The notes beneath the pieces were generated by a model, which did no database searches, was not told the origin of the DNA, and saw only the letters and a program-made list of their open reading frames with translations. Made by a program: the position numbers and the translations under genes. Shown one piece after another: positions 27,504 through 35,949 of a DNA stretch of 64,000 bases; positions within the stretch are counted from its first letter, which is position 1, and the number at the start of each line of letters is the position of its first letter. Source of the DNA: CAVYWD01 sp963772225 (GTDB taxonomy: Bacteria; Myxococcota; Myxococcia; Myxococcales; UBA5297); contig CAVYWD010000004.1 of assembly GCA_963772225.1 (NCBI GenBank), positions 372,001 through 436,000 of the forward strand, in the 5' to 3' direction.

Positions 27504-28082
27504 ATGCCTCGGAAGACCGACGCGCGAGCCCGGATGCTGAGCTCCACCTCGGAGCTGCTCCACCGCCAGGGCTACGCGTCGACCGGCCTCAACGAGATCC
27601 TCGCGCACAGCGGCGCGCCGAAGGGCTCGCTGTACTTCCACTTTCCAGGTGGCAAGGAGGAGCTGGTCGCGTGCGCGCTGCAAGCGTCGTGTGAGGGGCT
27701 CACCGAGCTGCTCGAGCGCATGCTCGCGGCCGCGCCCACCGGACCCGACGCGGTCACCGCAATCGTCGCGTACTTCGCGGCGCAGCTCGCCGGCTCGCGC
27801 TTCACGAAGGGTTGCCCGATCGCGACCGTGGTGCTCGAACAGGCCGCGACCTCCGACGCCTTGCATCACGTGTGCGCCGCCGGCTACGGCCGCTGGCAGG
27901 CGCTGATCGCCGCGCGCCTCGAGCGCGACGGCATCGCGGCGGGTCGCGCCGACGAGCTCGCCAGCTTCTGTCTCGCCGCCATCGAAGGCGCGCTGCTGCT
28001 GTGCCGCGCGCACCGCTCGACCCGACCGCTGGAGCGCGCGGGCGCCGAGCTGTGCCGAACGTTGAAAGGTGAGATGCCTTGA
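27504..28082 (+). CDS. TetR-family repressor, LmrA/YxaF-like
   Basis: A 192-aa protein. The N-terminal TetR helix-turn-helix reads ARMLSSTSELLHRQGYASTG and LNEILAHSGAPKGSLYFHFP, with the KGSLYFHF signature of the LmrA/YxaF/QacR-like branch. The C-terminal ligand domain has KGCPIATVVLEQAA and ASFCLAAIEGALLLCRAHRS, also seen in that branch. Its own promoter carries a matching operator, so autorepression is very likely. Its stop overlaps the TTG start of the next gene (TTGA), making the two genes one coupled operon. The effector ligand is unknown. Confidence 0.88.
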   Translation: MPRKTDARARMLSSTSELLHRQGYASTGLNEILAHSGAPKGSLYFHFPGGKEELVACALQASCEGLTELLERMLAAAPTGPDAVTAIVAYFAAQLAGSRFTKGCPIATVVLEQAATSDALHHVCAAGYGRWQALIAARLERDGIAAGRADELASFCLAAIEGALLLCRAHRSTRPLERAGAELCRTLKGEMP

Positions 28083-29911
28083 GCCATGCGTTGATCACGG
28101 GTGCGACGGGCCTCATCGGCCGCTGGCTGGTCCTCGAGCTTACGCGGCGCAAGCGCGACGTCGTCGCAATGGTCCGGCGCGCCGCCGAGCGCCGTGACGA
28201 CTACCTCGCGAAGGTCACGCAGCACGGCGGGATCGCCGAGCGCGTGACGCTGATCGAGGGCGACCTCGCGGCGCCGGACCTCGGGCTCGCCGCCGCCGGA
28301 CGCGCCCTCGTCGGCGGCGCGCAAGACATCTTCCACACCGGCGCGCTGATGCAGTTCGCGATGCCCGAGGCGGTCGCGCGGCCGGCGAACGTCGGCGGCA
28401 CGCGCGCGTTGGTCGAGCTCGCGTCGCCGCGCCTGCGCCGCTTCGTCCACATCTCCGGTTACAAGATCGGCGACGACGTCGCGTACGGCGAGCTCGGCCT
28501 CGATCCGAACGCCGCGTTCGAGCCGGCGCGCTACGACCCCCTCTACGCCGCGCTCGGTGGCTACGAGGCGTCCAAGATGGAGAGCGACCACCTCGTGCGC
28601 GATGCCGCGCGCCGGCACGGCTGGGCGCTCACCCGGATCCATCCCGGCGCCGTGATCGGCGACTCGCGCACCGGCGAGACGACGCAGCTCACCGGGTTCG
28701 CGCCGATCGTCCAGGCGCTGTGGCGCGGCCAGATGCCCGCGGTCCCGGGCGGCGCCAACCACTGGCTCCCACTGGTCACGGTCGACTTCCTGGCGGCGTT
28801 CCTCGCGCGGATTCCCGAAGCGGATCCGTCTCGCGACGGCTCGTACATCGTGCTGGACGAGGCCAGCCCGCAGCTGATCGAGCTGACCACGCGGATCGCG
28901 GCGCGGCTCGGCGTCCGCGCGCCGCAGCGGCGACTGCCGGTAGGTGCGGTCAAGGCCGTCCTGCGTCTGCAGGGCAAGGCCGGCGACGCCGAAGGCCTCG
29001 CGTTCATCGCGGACCGTCGCTACGACACGTCCGCGACGCGCCGGCTCGCGGCCGTGATGGGGCTGGCCTGGCCGTCGCTCGACGACGCGCTCGCGCGCAA
29101 CCTCGACTTCTTGGTCGCGAGCCGGTTCGGCGCCCAGCCCGCGGCGCCGGACGCGCGGCTCGAGCGCGTCGCCGGCGCCCCGACCTTCGTGATTGGCGAC
29201 CGCGCCGCGGCCGAGATCGTGCTGCTGCACGGCCTCCCGCTCGACGCCGACTCGTGGACGCCGGTCGCCGCGCGCCTCGGCGGCACCCAGCTGCGGGCCG
29301 ACCTACCCGGCCTCGGTCGCTCGGCGTCGGTCGGCGCGACGCCGCTCGAGTGGATGGCCTCGCTGCTGGCCGACAGCGCTCGCCCGGTGCTCGTCGTCGC
29401 GCACTCGCTGGGCACGCGCTACGCGCTCGAGCTCGCCGCCGCGCACCCGGAGCGCACGGCCGGCCTGGTCTTGATCTCGCCGTTCTTCGCGCAGCGGCCG
29501 CCGCCCGCGATCATGCGGTGGGCGCCGAGCGCGCGGCTCGCGGCGCGCGGGATGCGTCGCCGTCACCTCGAGGCGCTCGTCGCGGGCGACCCGCGCGCGA
29601 CGTCGCCGGTGCTCGATGGCCCGGCCGCGGACCTCGCGCGGCCCGGCGCACGCGCGCGGTTCGGGACCCACCTCGCCGAAGCGCATCGCCACCGCGCGAG
29701 GCTGCAGGCCCTGCTCGTCGCGACGAAGCTGCCGGTGCTCATCATCGTCGGCGCGAACGACCCGCTCGTCGCGCCGACCGGCGCCGCCGAGGTGGTCGTG
29801 CTCGACGGCACCGGCCACTTCCCGCAGCTCGATCGCGCCGAGGCCGTCGCCGCCGCGATCGAGAGATTCCAGGCGCGCCTCGCGCCCGCGTCACGCGCGC
29901 TGGCAGGCTGA
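28079..29911 (+). CDS. SDR reductase fused to alpha/beta hydrolase
   Basis: A 610-aa two-domain protein, started at TTG 28079 overlapping the repressor stop, with AGGTGAG upstream. Residues 1-360 form an extended SDR: ALITGATGLIGRWL binds NAD(P), FHTGALMQF and HISGYK follow, and the YxxxK pair is in GGYEASKMES. Residues about 370-600 form an alpha/beta hydrolase: IVLLHGLPLDADSW, nucleophile elbow VAHSLGTRYALELA, the acid in IIVGANDPLVAP and His in DGTGHFPQLD. Thioester-reductase-like SDRs reduce acyl groups, so an acyl or ester substrate handled in two steps is plausible. It is inducible through the upstream repressor. Confidence 0.8.
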   Translation: MSHALITGATGLIGRWLVLELTRRKRDVVAMVRRAAERRDDYLAKVTQHGGIAERVTLIEGDLAAPDLGLAAAGRALVGGAQDIFHTGALMQFAMPEAVARPANVGGTRALVELASPRLRRFVHISGYKIGDDVAYGELGLDPNAAFEPARYDPLYAALGGYEASKMESDHLVRDAARRHGWALTRIHPGAVIGDSRTGETTQLTGFAPIVQALWRGQMPAVPGGANHWLPLVTVDFLAAFLARIPEADPSRDGSYIVLDEASPQLIELTTRIAARLGVRAPQRRLPVGAVKAVLRLQGKAGDAEGLAFIADRRYDTSATRRLAAVMGLAWPSLDDALARNLDFLVASRFGAQPAAPDARLERVAGAPTFVIGDRAAAEIVLLHGLPLDADSWTPVAARLGGTQLRADLPGLGRSASVGATPLEWMASLLADSARPVLVVAHSLGTRYALELAAAHPERTAGLVLISPFFAQRPPPAIMRWAPSARLAARGMRRRHLEALVAGDPRATSPVLDGPAADLARPGARARFGTHLAEAHRHRARLQALLVATKLPVLIIVGANDPLVAPTGAAEVVVLDGTGHFPQLDRAEAVAAAIERFQARLAPASRALAG

Positions 29912-29918
29912 CGCCGGG

Positions 29919-30477
29919 TCAGCTCGCGCCGGGTGCCGGGGGCGGGTCGGGTTCCGCGGCGCCCACGCTCGCCATGCTGATCGCGGTCTCCACGTCGGGG
30001 GCGTAGGCGAGCTTGCCGGGGTCGCGCCGGATGCCAGCGCGGTCGAGGATCTCGCTGACCTCGCGCGCGAGACCGGAGAAGATGACCTTCATCTTCGAGC
30101 GGCGCAGGCGGTCGAGGACCGACTCGAGCGCGACCAAGTCGGTCGCGTCCATCGTCGGCGCGTGCTTCATGTCGAGGATGTAGGTGTGATCGCCGGCGCC
30201 GACGTCCTGCAGCTGCCCCATCGCGGTCTTCGCGGCGGCGAAGGACATCGGGCCCGCGATCTCGTAGAGGCGGACGCCCGCGGGGATCGATACGCCGGAC
30301 CCCGCGGGCGATTCGAGATGACCTTCTTCAGCACGGACACGCGCTTCATGAACAGGAGCGCGGCGAGCATCAGGCCGACGGTCACCGCGATTACCATGTC
30401 GAACGCGATGGTGAGCGTGAAGCAGGTCGCCATGACGAGCACGTCGCTGCGCAGCGCGACGCGCAGCAGGCGCATGA
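29919..30477 (-). pseudogene. SulP-family anion transporter, 3' part, frameshifted
   Basis: Reading leftward, VALRSDVLVMATCFTLTIAF and MVIAVTVGLMLAALLFMKRV are the last membrane helices of a SulP transporter. A frame break near 30300 separates them from the STAS domain (VRLYEIAGPMSFAAAKTAM, YILDMKHAPTMDATDLVALE, IFSGLAREVSEILDRAGI). The 5' two-thirds are missing; the text abuts an IS91-like scrap at 30478. It ends 8 bp from the reductase-hydrolase stop, convergently. Confidence 0.8.
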
Positions 30478-30546
30478 AGCTCGGTCGCTCACGAACGCCA
30501 CCCCTCGACGGCGCCCGCCGCAGTCACATTGGAAGATCTCCGTCAC
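30478..30546 (-). mobile_element. IS91-type transposase scrap
   Basis: Twenty-two codons, TEIFQCDCGGRRRGVAFVSD, match the zinc-ribbon region of the fragments at 15619 and 23215. It is wedged between a SulP remnant and a signal-peptide remnant, so it marks a deletion or recombination point. Confidence 0.7.
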
Positions 30547-30646
30547 GCCCCCCGGAACACCCGCCTGGTCCGTACGCCCCCTGCGCCTGCGCTCCGAGGG
30601 CGAGCACGGTGATGCCTGCCAAGGCCACCTTGATGGTGGTTCGCAT
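30546..30646 (-). pseudogene. signal-peptide remnant of an exported protein
   Basis: ATG 30646, preceded by GAGGAACAG, encodes MRTTIKVALAGITVLALGAQ and then AQGAYGPGGC, an intact signal peptide. The mature part is cut off at the IS91-like scrap. Confidence 0.5.
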
Positions 30647-30768
30647 CTGTTCCTCCCTCGTTGGATGCGCGCCAAGATGGCCCGCTCCGCCATGAAGGAA
30701 CGCGGCGGAGCCGAAGGTTGGCTCGGGGGAGGGGCCTCTGCGGCGAGATGACGCAGGCCCAGCGCTCG

Positions 30769-31320
30769 TCAAGCGGTGGGGCCCATCTTCCCCTCGACCT
30801 CCTGCCGGAGCGAGGAGCCCCATAATTGCTCGACGACAGCGAGGGCCCACGGCAGCGTTGCCGCCGCCGAGACGCCGGTGATGAGCAGTGGCTCGCGGAC
30901 GATCGAGTCAGGCTGCGCCAGGCCGCCCGCGGCGAAGCCGAGCGAGGCGGGGTGCGCCGTGAAGCGCTGGGTTTCTCCCACGTAGCCCCAGCGGCGGAGC
31001 AGGTTCGGAGCCGAACAAACAGCGGCCACCGGCCTCTTCGCGGCGACGTGCGCCTCCATGAGCTCGTGGAACTGCTCGTCGCCCTCGAGGTGTTGCACCC
31101 CTCGCCAGCCACCGGGAATGGCGATGAGCTCGAAGCTTCGCCCTCGGAGCTCGGCGAACGTCGCGTCGGGGAGCAGGCGGAGCCCGAAACCTCCGGTGAT
31201 GGCCCCAGGACTCGAGGCTGCGATCACCACCTCGACGCCGGCACGCCGCAGCACCTCGGTGAGCACCACCGCCTCGCTCTCGGTGGTGCCGTCGGCGACC
31301 GGCACCAGGGCGCGCTTCAC
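30769..31320 (-). CDS. DJ-1/PfpI family protein
   Basis: A 183-aa protein from GTG 31320, which overlaps the stop of the upstream monooxygenase (GTGA). It has VPVADGTTESEAVVLTEVLR with the conserved Glu, PGGWRGVQHLEGDEQ, and the nucleophile elbow PVAAVCSAPNLLRRWG with the reactive Cys. Family members are glyoxalases, deglycase-like enzymes, chaperones or amidotransferase-like proteins. The active-site Cys and Glu are present; the exact reaction is not assigned. Coupling to an LLM flavoenzyme suggests a shared detoxification role. Confidence 0.85.
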   Translation of the reverse strand: MKRALVPVADGTTESEAVVLTEVLRRAGVEVVIAASSPGAITGGFGLRLLPDATFAELRGRSFELIAIPGGWRGVQHLEGDEQFHELMEAHVAAKRPVAAVCSAPNLLRRWGYVGETQRFTAHPASLGFAAGGLAQPDSIVREPLLITGVSAAATLPWALAVVEQLWGSSLRQEVEGKMGPTA

Positions 31321-32402
31321 GGGCGGGCGCTCCGCAGCGCCGGCACCACGGCTTCCTGGAAGAGGCGCATCGAGTTCGACCACAGGCGCGGCCGGTCGGC
31401 CGGATCGTGGTAGGCGAGAAAGAGCCCGCCGACGGAGCCGATGTCCTGCTCCAGTGCGCGGAGCTTCTGCACCACCGTGTCGACCGAGCCGGCGATGACC
31501 ATCTGTCGGTGGGCCTCGGCGAGCGTCATCTGCTCGTCGGGCATCGACGCGTCGGGCTTGAAGAGCACGAGCATGCCCATGCGCGCCATCTGGGTATGAA
31601 GGAAGCGGTAGTACGCGGTGATGTTGTTGTCCGGGTTCGCCAGGTAGTCCTCCGCGATGGCGTCGGTGTCCGTCACCAGGATCGACCGCACCACGCGCCA
31701 GGCCGCCGGGTCTGGAGTTCGACCTGCTTTCGCGCAGCCCGCCTCGTAGGACAGCCGGTGCGAGCGCAGGACCGCGGGGCTCACGAAATTGGCCGAGATG
31801 TACCCCCAGCCGCGCTCACCCGCGAGCCCGGCAAGCCCAGAGCTGGGCATCATCGAGGACACCACGATGGGCGGGTCCTTCTGGAAAGGGCGAGGCATGA
31901 AGCCAAGGTCGAGATCGGCCATCACCGTGTCGCGCACGCGGAACTTCCAGAACTTCCCCTCGAACTCGTAGGGAGGGTCCTGGCTCCAGATGCGGCGAAT
32001 CATGTCCAGGCTCTCGAGCATCATCTCGCCGCGCGGAGCCTCCATGGTACCGAAGAGCTCGAAGTCGGAAGGCAGGCCGCCGGTGCCGACGCCGAGGATG
32101 AAGCGTCCGCCCGACATGTGGTCGAACATCGCAGCGTCCGCCGCGACCTGCGCGGGGTGGTGATGGGGGAGGTTCAGCACGCCCGTCCCGAAGCGGATTC
32201 GCCGTGTCCGCGGGAGCAGCGACGAGTAGAACTGCAGGGGATTTGAGACCGGCTCGGGGCGCGCCGTGTAGTGCTCGCCCAGGTAGACCTCGTCGTACCC
32301 GAGTTGGTCGAGCTCGACGATGGTGTCACCAATCAGCTGGTACATCTCGCCGTAGCTGCGGCCCTGGCGGTGGATGGGTGTCAAAAACATCCCGGTCTTC
32401 AT
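31317..32402 (-). CDS. luciferase-like (LLM) flavin monooxygenase
   Basis: A complete 361-aa protein. MKTGMFLTPIHRQGRSYGEM, YDEVYLGEHYTARPEP, RIRFGTGVLNLPHHHPAQVA, SGGRFILGVGTGGLPSDFEL and PPIVVSSMMPSSGLAGLAGE follow the bacterial luciferase TIM-barrel plan, closest in layout to limonene/alkanal-type class C monooxygenases. It needs reduced FMN supplied by a separate reductase, not seen here. First gene of a two-gene operon with a DJ-1 protein. Substrate unknown. Confidence 0.88.
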   Translation of the reverse strand: MKTGMFLTPIHRQGRSYGEMYQLIGDTIVELDQLGYDEVYLGEHYTARPEPVSNPLQFYSSLLPRTRRIRFGTGVLNLPHHHPAQVAADAAMFDHMSGGRFILGVGTGGLPSDFELFGTMEAPRGEMMLESLDMIRRIWSQDPPYEFEGKFWKFRVRDTVMADLDLGFMPRPFQKDPPIVVSSMMPSSGLAGLAGERGWGYISANFVSPAVLRSHRLSYEAGCAKAGRTPDPAAWRVVRSILVTDTDAIAEDYLANPDNNITAYYRFLHTQMARMGMLVLFKPDASMPDEQMTLAEAHRQMVIAGSVDTVVQKLRALEQDIGSVGGLFLAYHDPADRPRLWSNSMRLFQEAVVPALRSARP

Positions 32403-32525
32403 GGTCGAGGTCCTCGTGGGTTCAAAACCACGAGAGCCGGGCGAGGCCGCGCGCGATTCATCGGCGTACGGCTTGTTCCTCGAATCCCGGTTCCGGAGTG
32501 AAGCACCGGGTGCATAGTAAGGCGC

Positions 32526-32700
32526 GTGAGCGCTCTCGGCAGGGTCGCTGTGCTCGGGCTCCTCTCAGGTGGCCTCGCGACGGCCCTCGGCGCGCTCCCG
32601 GCGGGTTTCCTTCTGGCTTCTTCGAGGCGAACTGACGGTACCCCACCAGCACTTCATCAAAGGGTTCGAGGGACCGAAGGGGATGCTGCGGCGAGCATAG
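32526..32700 (+). pseudogene. ZIP-family metal transporter, internally deleted remnant
   Basis: GTG 32526 gives VAVLGLLSGGLATALGALPA GF-type text, the first membrane helix of ZIP transporters. After about 32630 the frame changes and 32632-32700 reads VPHQHFIKGFEGPKGMLRRA, the conserved stretch just before helix 4 (LHNxPEG) of ZIP proteins. About 100 residues between the two and everything after are missing. The remnant ends exactly at an IS91-like terminus. Confidence 0.6.
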
Positions 32701-32764
32701 GCGTTTCGAACTGCGTTTCCCCGCCGGCCTGGGATGACGGGCGTGGCCGAAGACCTCTGAGTGG
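32701..32764 (-). mobile_element. IS91-type terminus, inverted copy
   Basis: GCGTTTC at 32701 and 32713 reproduces, on the other strand, the 12-bp-spaced GAAACGC pair ending the fragments at 16419 and 24151. The adjoining text also matches (GTGGCCG, AGACCTC). No transposase sequence remains. Confidence 0.6.
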
Positions 32765-32799
32765 CCGCCGACGCCTTCCACACCAGCTGGGAGAGCGAC

Positions 32800-33222
32800 G
32801 AGCACCGACTTGGAGCGGGAGAGGGTGCCGCTCTCGTAGACCGCGACGCGGCGCGCGGCCGCGACGAAGAGAGCCAGCGCCTGGCCGAGCTCGCTCTCGG
32901 CCCGCGCCTTCACGGACTCTCGCTGGTGCTCGGCCTGTCGCTGAGCCCTGGCGCCGCCTCGAGCTCGCCTTTGTAGATTCGGGAGAACGGCAGCGGAATG
33001 CTCAAGGAGGCGCCGACGAGGTCGGTGGCGGGCTGGTCCGGGTCGCCGGCCATCGCGAAGTTGTGTTGCCAGCTCGGGCCCACGGAGACGTCGATGGCGC
33101 GATTGGCCTGCGCCAGCTCCGCCTGGCGCTCCGCGGCCTCCACCCGCTCCGCCGCCGCGCGCACGTCCGAATGCTTGTCCAACGCCGCAAGCAGGTAGAG
33201 GACCGGCAGCACGACCAGCGTG
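32800..33222 (-). pseudogene. CzcC (TolC-family) and CzcA debris
   Basis: From 33190 down to 32800 the minus strand repeats part of the czcC gene at 39522-40794: SDVRAAAERVEAAERQAELA, SWQHNFAMAGDPDQPATDLV and ARRVAVYESGTLSRSK, with scattered changes. Upstream of it (33195-33222) lies a scrap of the czcA 3' end (LVVLPVLYL). The joint differs from the intact locus, where czcA and czcC overlap, so sequence was lost. A second metal-efflux locus probably once existed here, next to the ZIP remnant. Confidence 0.75.
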
Positions 33223-33254
33223 AAGCAGGAGCGGGGCCTCGGCCCCATCAGGAG

Positions 33255-33690
33255 CACTTCGACTTTGGGTACGCTCAGTCTCAAGTGGACTGGATACTCG
33301 ACCGCCGATACAGCAACAGAATCGCTGCCGTCGCGCACGTCGGAGACATCACCAACCGCTCCGACTGGTTCTACGCCCCGATGGAGTTCTCCCCCGCGTG
33401 GGACAAGTACTCCCAGCTGAACAATGCGACGGCGGCAGGCACCTTGGCGGCGATGCCATGGGGGACCTGCGGCGGCAACCACGACGACGACGAGTGCGAG
33501 TCCCGGAGCGGCTGGCAGCACTACATCGACTATTTCGGCCCGTCAAAGTTCACGGGCAAGCCGTGGTACGTCGCCCGCAGCACCAACAACATCGACTCGC
33601 CGCAGGTCTTTCGCGCGATGGGCTACGAGTTCCTTCTCATCAACCTCTCGAGCGCAGGGCGGTATCCGACGATGAGCGATACCCCTGGCG
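33255..33690 (+). pseudogene. calcineurin-like phosphoesterase fragment
   Basis: HFDFGYAQSQVDWILDRRYS, AAVAHVGDITNRSDWFYAPM and WGTCGGNHDDDECESRSGWQ show the GD and GNHD metal-binding motifs of a secreted metallophosphoesterase. Neither the start nor the distal GHxH block is present. The fragment is joined to czc debris on one side and to the end of a TetR gene on the other. Confidence 0.65.
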
Positions 33691-34254
33691 CGCCACCGCC
33701 ACTGCCGAGGCGCTCATGTCGAGGAACATCCTCTCGATATCCTGAGGCGCGAGCACGGCTCGACCCTCGAGCCACCACGTCAGCAGCCCCAGAAAGCCCC
33801 CGGCAATGAACTCGGCGGCCGCGTCCAGGGCGGGCTTGGCCCGCGACGGCGACGCGAGGTCCTCCTTGACCAACGCCACCACGAGCTCGCGAAAGCGCTG
33901 TTGCACCACCTGGCCTGTGCGCTTGCCGACGAGGGCGCGAAAGAGCCGCTGATTCTCATAGGCGTGGTCGATGAGGCCGCGCGCGAATCCGAGCGGCGTG
34001 GAGGCCCGCTGGGGCAGGGAGGCCTGCGAGAGGAGGAGCTTACGCAGATCATCGAAGCCCCCGACCAAGAGCTCCTCCTTGTCAGCGAAGTGGATATAGA
34101 ACGTCGAGCGCCCCACGTCGGCGCGGTCGCAGATGTCCTGTACGCTGATCTCGTCCCAAGCACGCTCGTGGAGCAACGCGATGAGGGCGTCGCGCAGGGC
34201 TCGCCGCGTCCGCAGCACTCGCCTATCGACCGGACTCGGCGTCTTAGATCCCAT
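33640..34254 (-). CDS. TetR-family repressor of the export operon
   Basis: A 204-aa protein. RRVLRTRRALRDALIALLHE and VQDICDRADVGRSTFYIHFA form a standard TetR helix-turn-helix with FYxHF. The ligand domain has FARGLIDHAYENQRLFRALV and LDAAAEFIAGGFLGLLTWWL. The last 15 or so residues lie past the junction with the phosphoesterase fragment, so the natural C-terminus may have been altered slightly. The gene is divergent from an ABC export operon, with a palindromic operator candidate between them. Inducing ligand unknown. Confidence 0.85.
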   Translation of the reverse strand: MGSKTPSPVDRRVLRTRRALRDALIALLHERAWDEISVQDICDRADVGRSTFYIHFADKEELLVGGFDDLRKLLLSQASLPQRASTPLGFARGLIDHAYENQRLFRALVGKRTGQVVQQRFRELVVALVKEDLASPSRAKPALDAAAEFIAGGFLGLLTWWLEGRAVLAPQDIERMFLDMSASAVAVARQGYRSSSDTALRSRG

Positions 34255-34350
34255 GGGCGCCTCCGTTGTCGGACAGTCGACCGCGCTTTGTCCAGGACTA
34301 CCCTCGACGCCGCCCGTCGGCCGTTGCGTCTCCCGCTGAATACTGCATGA

Positions 34351-34365
34351 TGGACACTATGTCCA
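34351..34365. promoter_or_regulatory. palindromic operator between TetR gene and export operon
   Basis: TGGACACTATGTCCA is a perfect 6-3-6 inverted repeat in the divergent intergenic region. A further TGTCCA half-site lies at about 34397. Likely the binding site of the TetR protein encoded at 33640-34254. Confidence 0.6.
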
Positions 34366-34421
34366 GTGAGCAAGTTTGAGTCCGTTTATGGCGAAGTGTC
34401 CACGCATCGCTGGAGGCTTCA

Positions 34422-34538
34422 ATGACCAAGAAGCAAATCACCATCGCGGCCGTGGCCGGCGCACTGCTCTTCGCGGCGGCGCTGACTTGGGTTGGGTTCG
34501 GCTTCGTCAAGACACTCATCGCTGCTCACGCGGGTTGA
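34422..34538 (+). CDS. 38-aa single-pass membrane peptide
   Basis: ATG 34422 has GGAGG at 5-bp spacing and encodes MTKKQITIAAVAGALLFAAA and then LTWVGFGFVKTLIAAHAG. One hydrophobic helix is preceded by two lysines, so the N-terminus is likely cytoplasmic. It is the first gene of the export operon, 63 bp ahead of the ABC ATPase. Probably a small subunit or leader peptide of the transporter; no family is recognised. Confidence 0.6.
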   Translation: MTKKQITIAAVAGALLFAAALTWVGFGFVKTLIAAHAG

Positions 34539-34601
34539 GCGCCGGAGCGTCAGATCCCAACGACCATCATGGCGAGCGTTTACGCTCGAGGGAGTTCTCA
34601 G

Positions 34602-35345
34602 ATGTCTCAGTTGCCAAGCTCCGCAGAGCTCGTTGTCTTGCGGAACCTAACCAAGTGCTACGAGGTTGTGAGTGGAACCTTCACCGCACTCGACAGGGTG
34701 AGTTTGACGCTTCCCGCGGGTGAATTCGTCGCCATCGTAGGCAAGTCTGGCAGCGGCAAGTCCACGTTGCTCAACCTCATCGCCGGTATCGATCGGCCGA
34801 CGAGCGGGGAGGTATTCGTCGCCGGCACAGAAGTGCAGGCCCTTCGCGAGGGCGAGCTCGCGGCCTGGCGCGGTCGCAACGTCGGCGTCGTCTTTCAGTT
34901 CTTTCAGCTCCTGCCGACGCTCACGATCGTAGAGAACACCATGTTGCCGATGGACTTCTGCGGGGTCTTGCCGCCCCGGCGGGCCCGCGCTCGAGCGCTC
35001 GAGCTTCTCGAAAGTGTCGGCATCGTCGATCAGGCGGGGAAGCTCCCGTCCGAGCTCTCCGGCGGCCAGCAACAGCGCGCGGCGATTGCGCGGGCGCTGG
35101 CCAACGATCCGCGGCTCATCGTCGCCGACGAGCCAACGGGAAATCTGGACTCTCAGACCGCCGATGACGTGCTCGACCTGCTGAGCGGCCTCACCAAAGC
35201 GGGCAAGAGCATTCTCATGGTAACGCACGAGCGCGACCTCACGCGCTTCGCGACTCGGATCGTCACGCTCGCCGACGGCAAGGTCATCGGACAGTCCACG
35301 CCCATCAACGCGAACGCGGCCAGCGTCGAGGCTTGCCATGTCTGA
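34602..35345 (+). CDS. MacB/LolD-type ABC transporter ATPase
   Basis: A 247-aa ATPase from ATG 34602 (GGGAG upstream; the ATG at 34569 is less well placed). Walker A IVGKSGSGKSTLLNLIAGID, Q-loop VVFQFFQLLPTLTIVENTML, signature LSGGQQQRAAIARAL, Walker B LIVADEPTGNLD and H-loop MVTHERDL are all present. It powers the FtsX-type permease at 36765. Such pairs extrude lipoproteins, peptides or drugs, or act mechanically on the envelope. The stop overlaps the next start by 8 nt. Confidence 0.9.
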   Translation: MSQLPSSAELVVLRNLTKCYEVVSGTFTALDRVSLTLPAGEFVAIVGKSGSGKSTLLNLIAGIDRPTSGEVFVAGTEVQALREGELAAWRGRNVGVVFQFFQLLPTLTIVENTMLPMDFCGVLPPRRARARALELLESVGIVDQAGKLPSELSGGQQQRAAIARALANDPRLIVADEPTGNLDSQTADDVLDLLSGLTKAGKSILMVTHERDLTRFATRIVTLADGKVIGQSTPINANAASVEACHV

Positions 35346-35947
35346 GTCGGCGAAGTGGGCAGTGTGGATGCTCGCCATTTCCGCCGGTTTCCTCTGGACC
35401 ATTCCCGCCCGGACCGCCGCGCGCGATGCGGGAGCTCGCGCCGCCGCGGGCGCTCTACCGGCGCAAGAGGAGAGCGCGGCGGGGAGCACGGAGTCGCAAG
35501 ACGGAGGACGGGATGATGCAGCGGCGCGGTCGGGAGGTGAGGCCGCCTCCGCACCTGACCAACCGAGCGGCTCGCTCGCTGCCCTCGATGTCTTTGCGAC
35601 GGGCTTCGACAGCGAGCAGGGTCACGCCATCGCGAAGCTCTACCGTCCGGGCGAGAACGTACTGAGCCCCACGCCGTTCCGTCTGGTGAAGAGCCCCATC
35701 CACGAACGCCGGGCGAGCTTCCACTTTGCTGATTCTGGCATCCGGCTCGTACGCGCTCGTCGTATTTCACGACGAGAACGACAATGGGACCATCGATCAC
35801 AACGTGTTCCGGATGCCCAAAGAGCAACTCGGGTTCTCGAATGGTTTCCGCCCGGGGCTCTTCGCCGGTCTGCCCTCGTTCGAGAAGCTCGAGTTCCGGC
35901 TCGCCGGCGCGCCGTCACCTCAGCGACTCGACATCGAGGTGAAATAG
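35338..35947 (+). pseudogene. DUF2141 exported protein with one-base frameshift
   Basis: ATG 35338 gives a short signal-like start (VWMLAISAGFLWTIPARTAA), then SLAALDVFATGFDSEQGHAI and SPIHERRASFHFAD. One extra base near 35733 shifts the frame, after which coding continues with ASGSYALVVFHDENDNGTID and PKEQLGFSNGFRPGLFAGLP, the FHDENxNGxxD and PKExxGFSN hallmarks of DUF2141. Removing one base gives a clean 202-aa protein. Uncorrected, the first frame happens to run into the next gene and simulates a 462-aa fusion. Could be a sequencing error. Confidence 0.7.
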
Positions 35948-35949
35948 CC

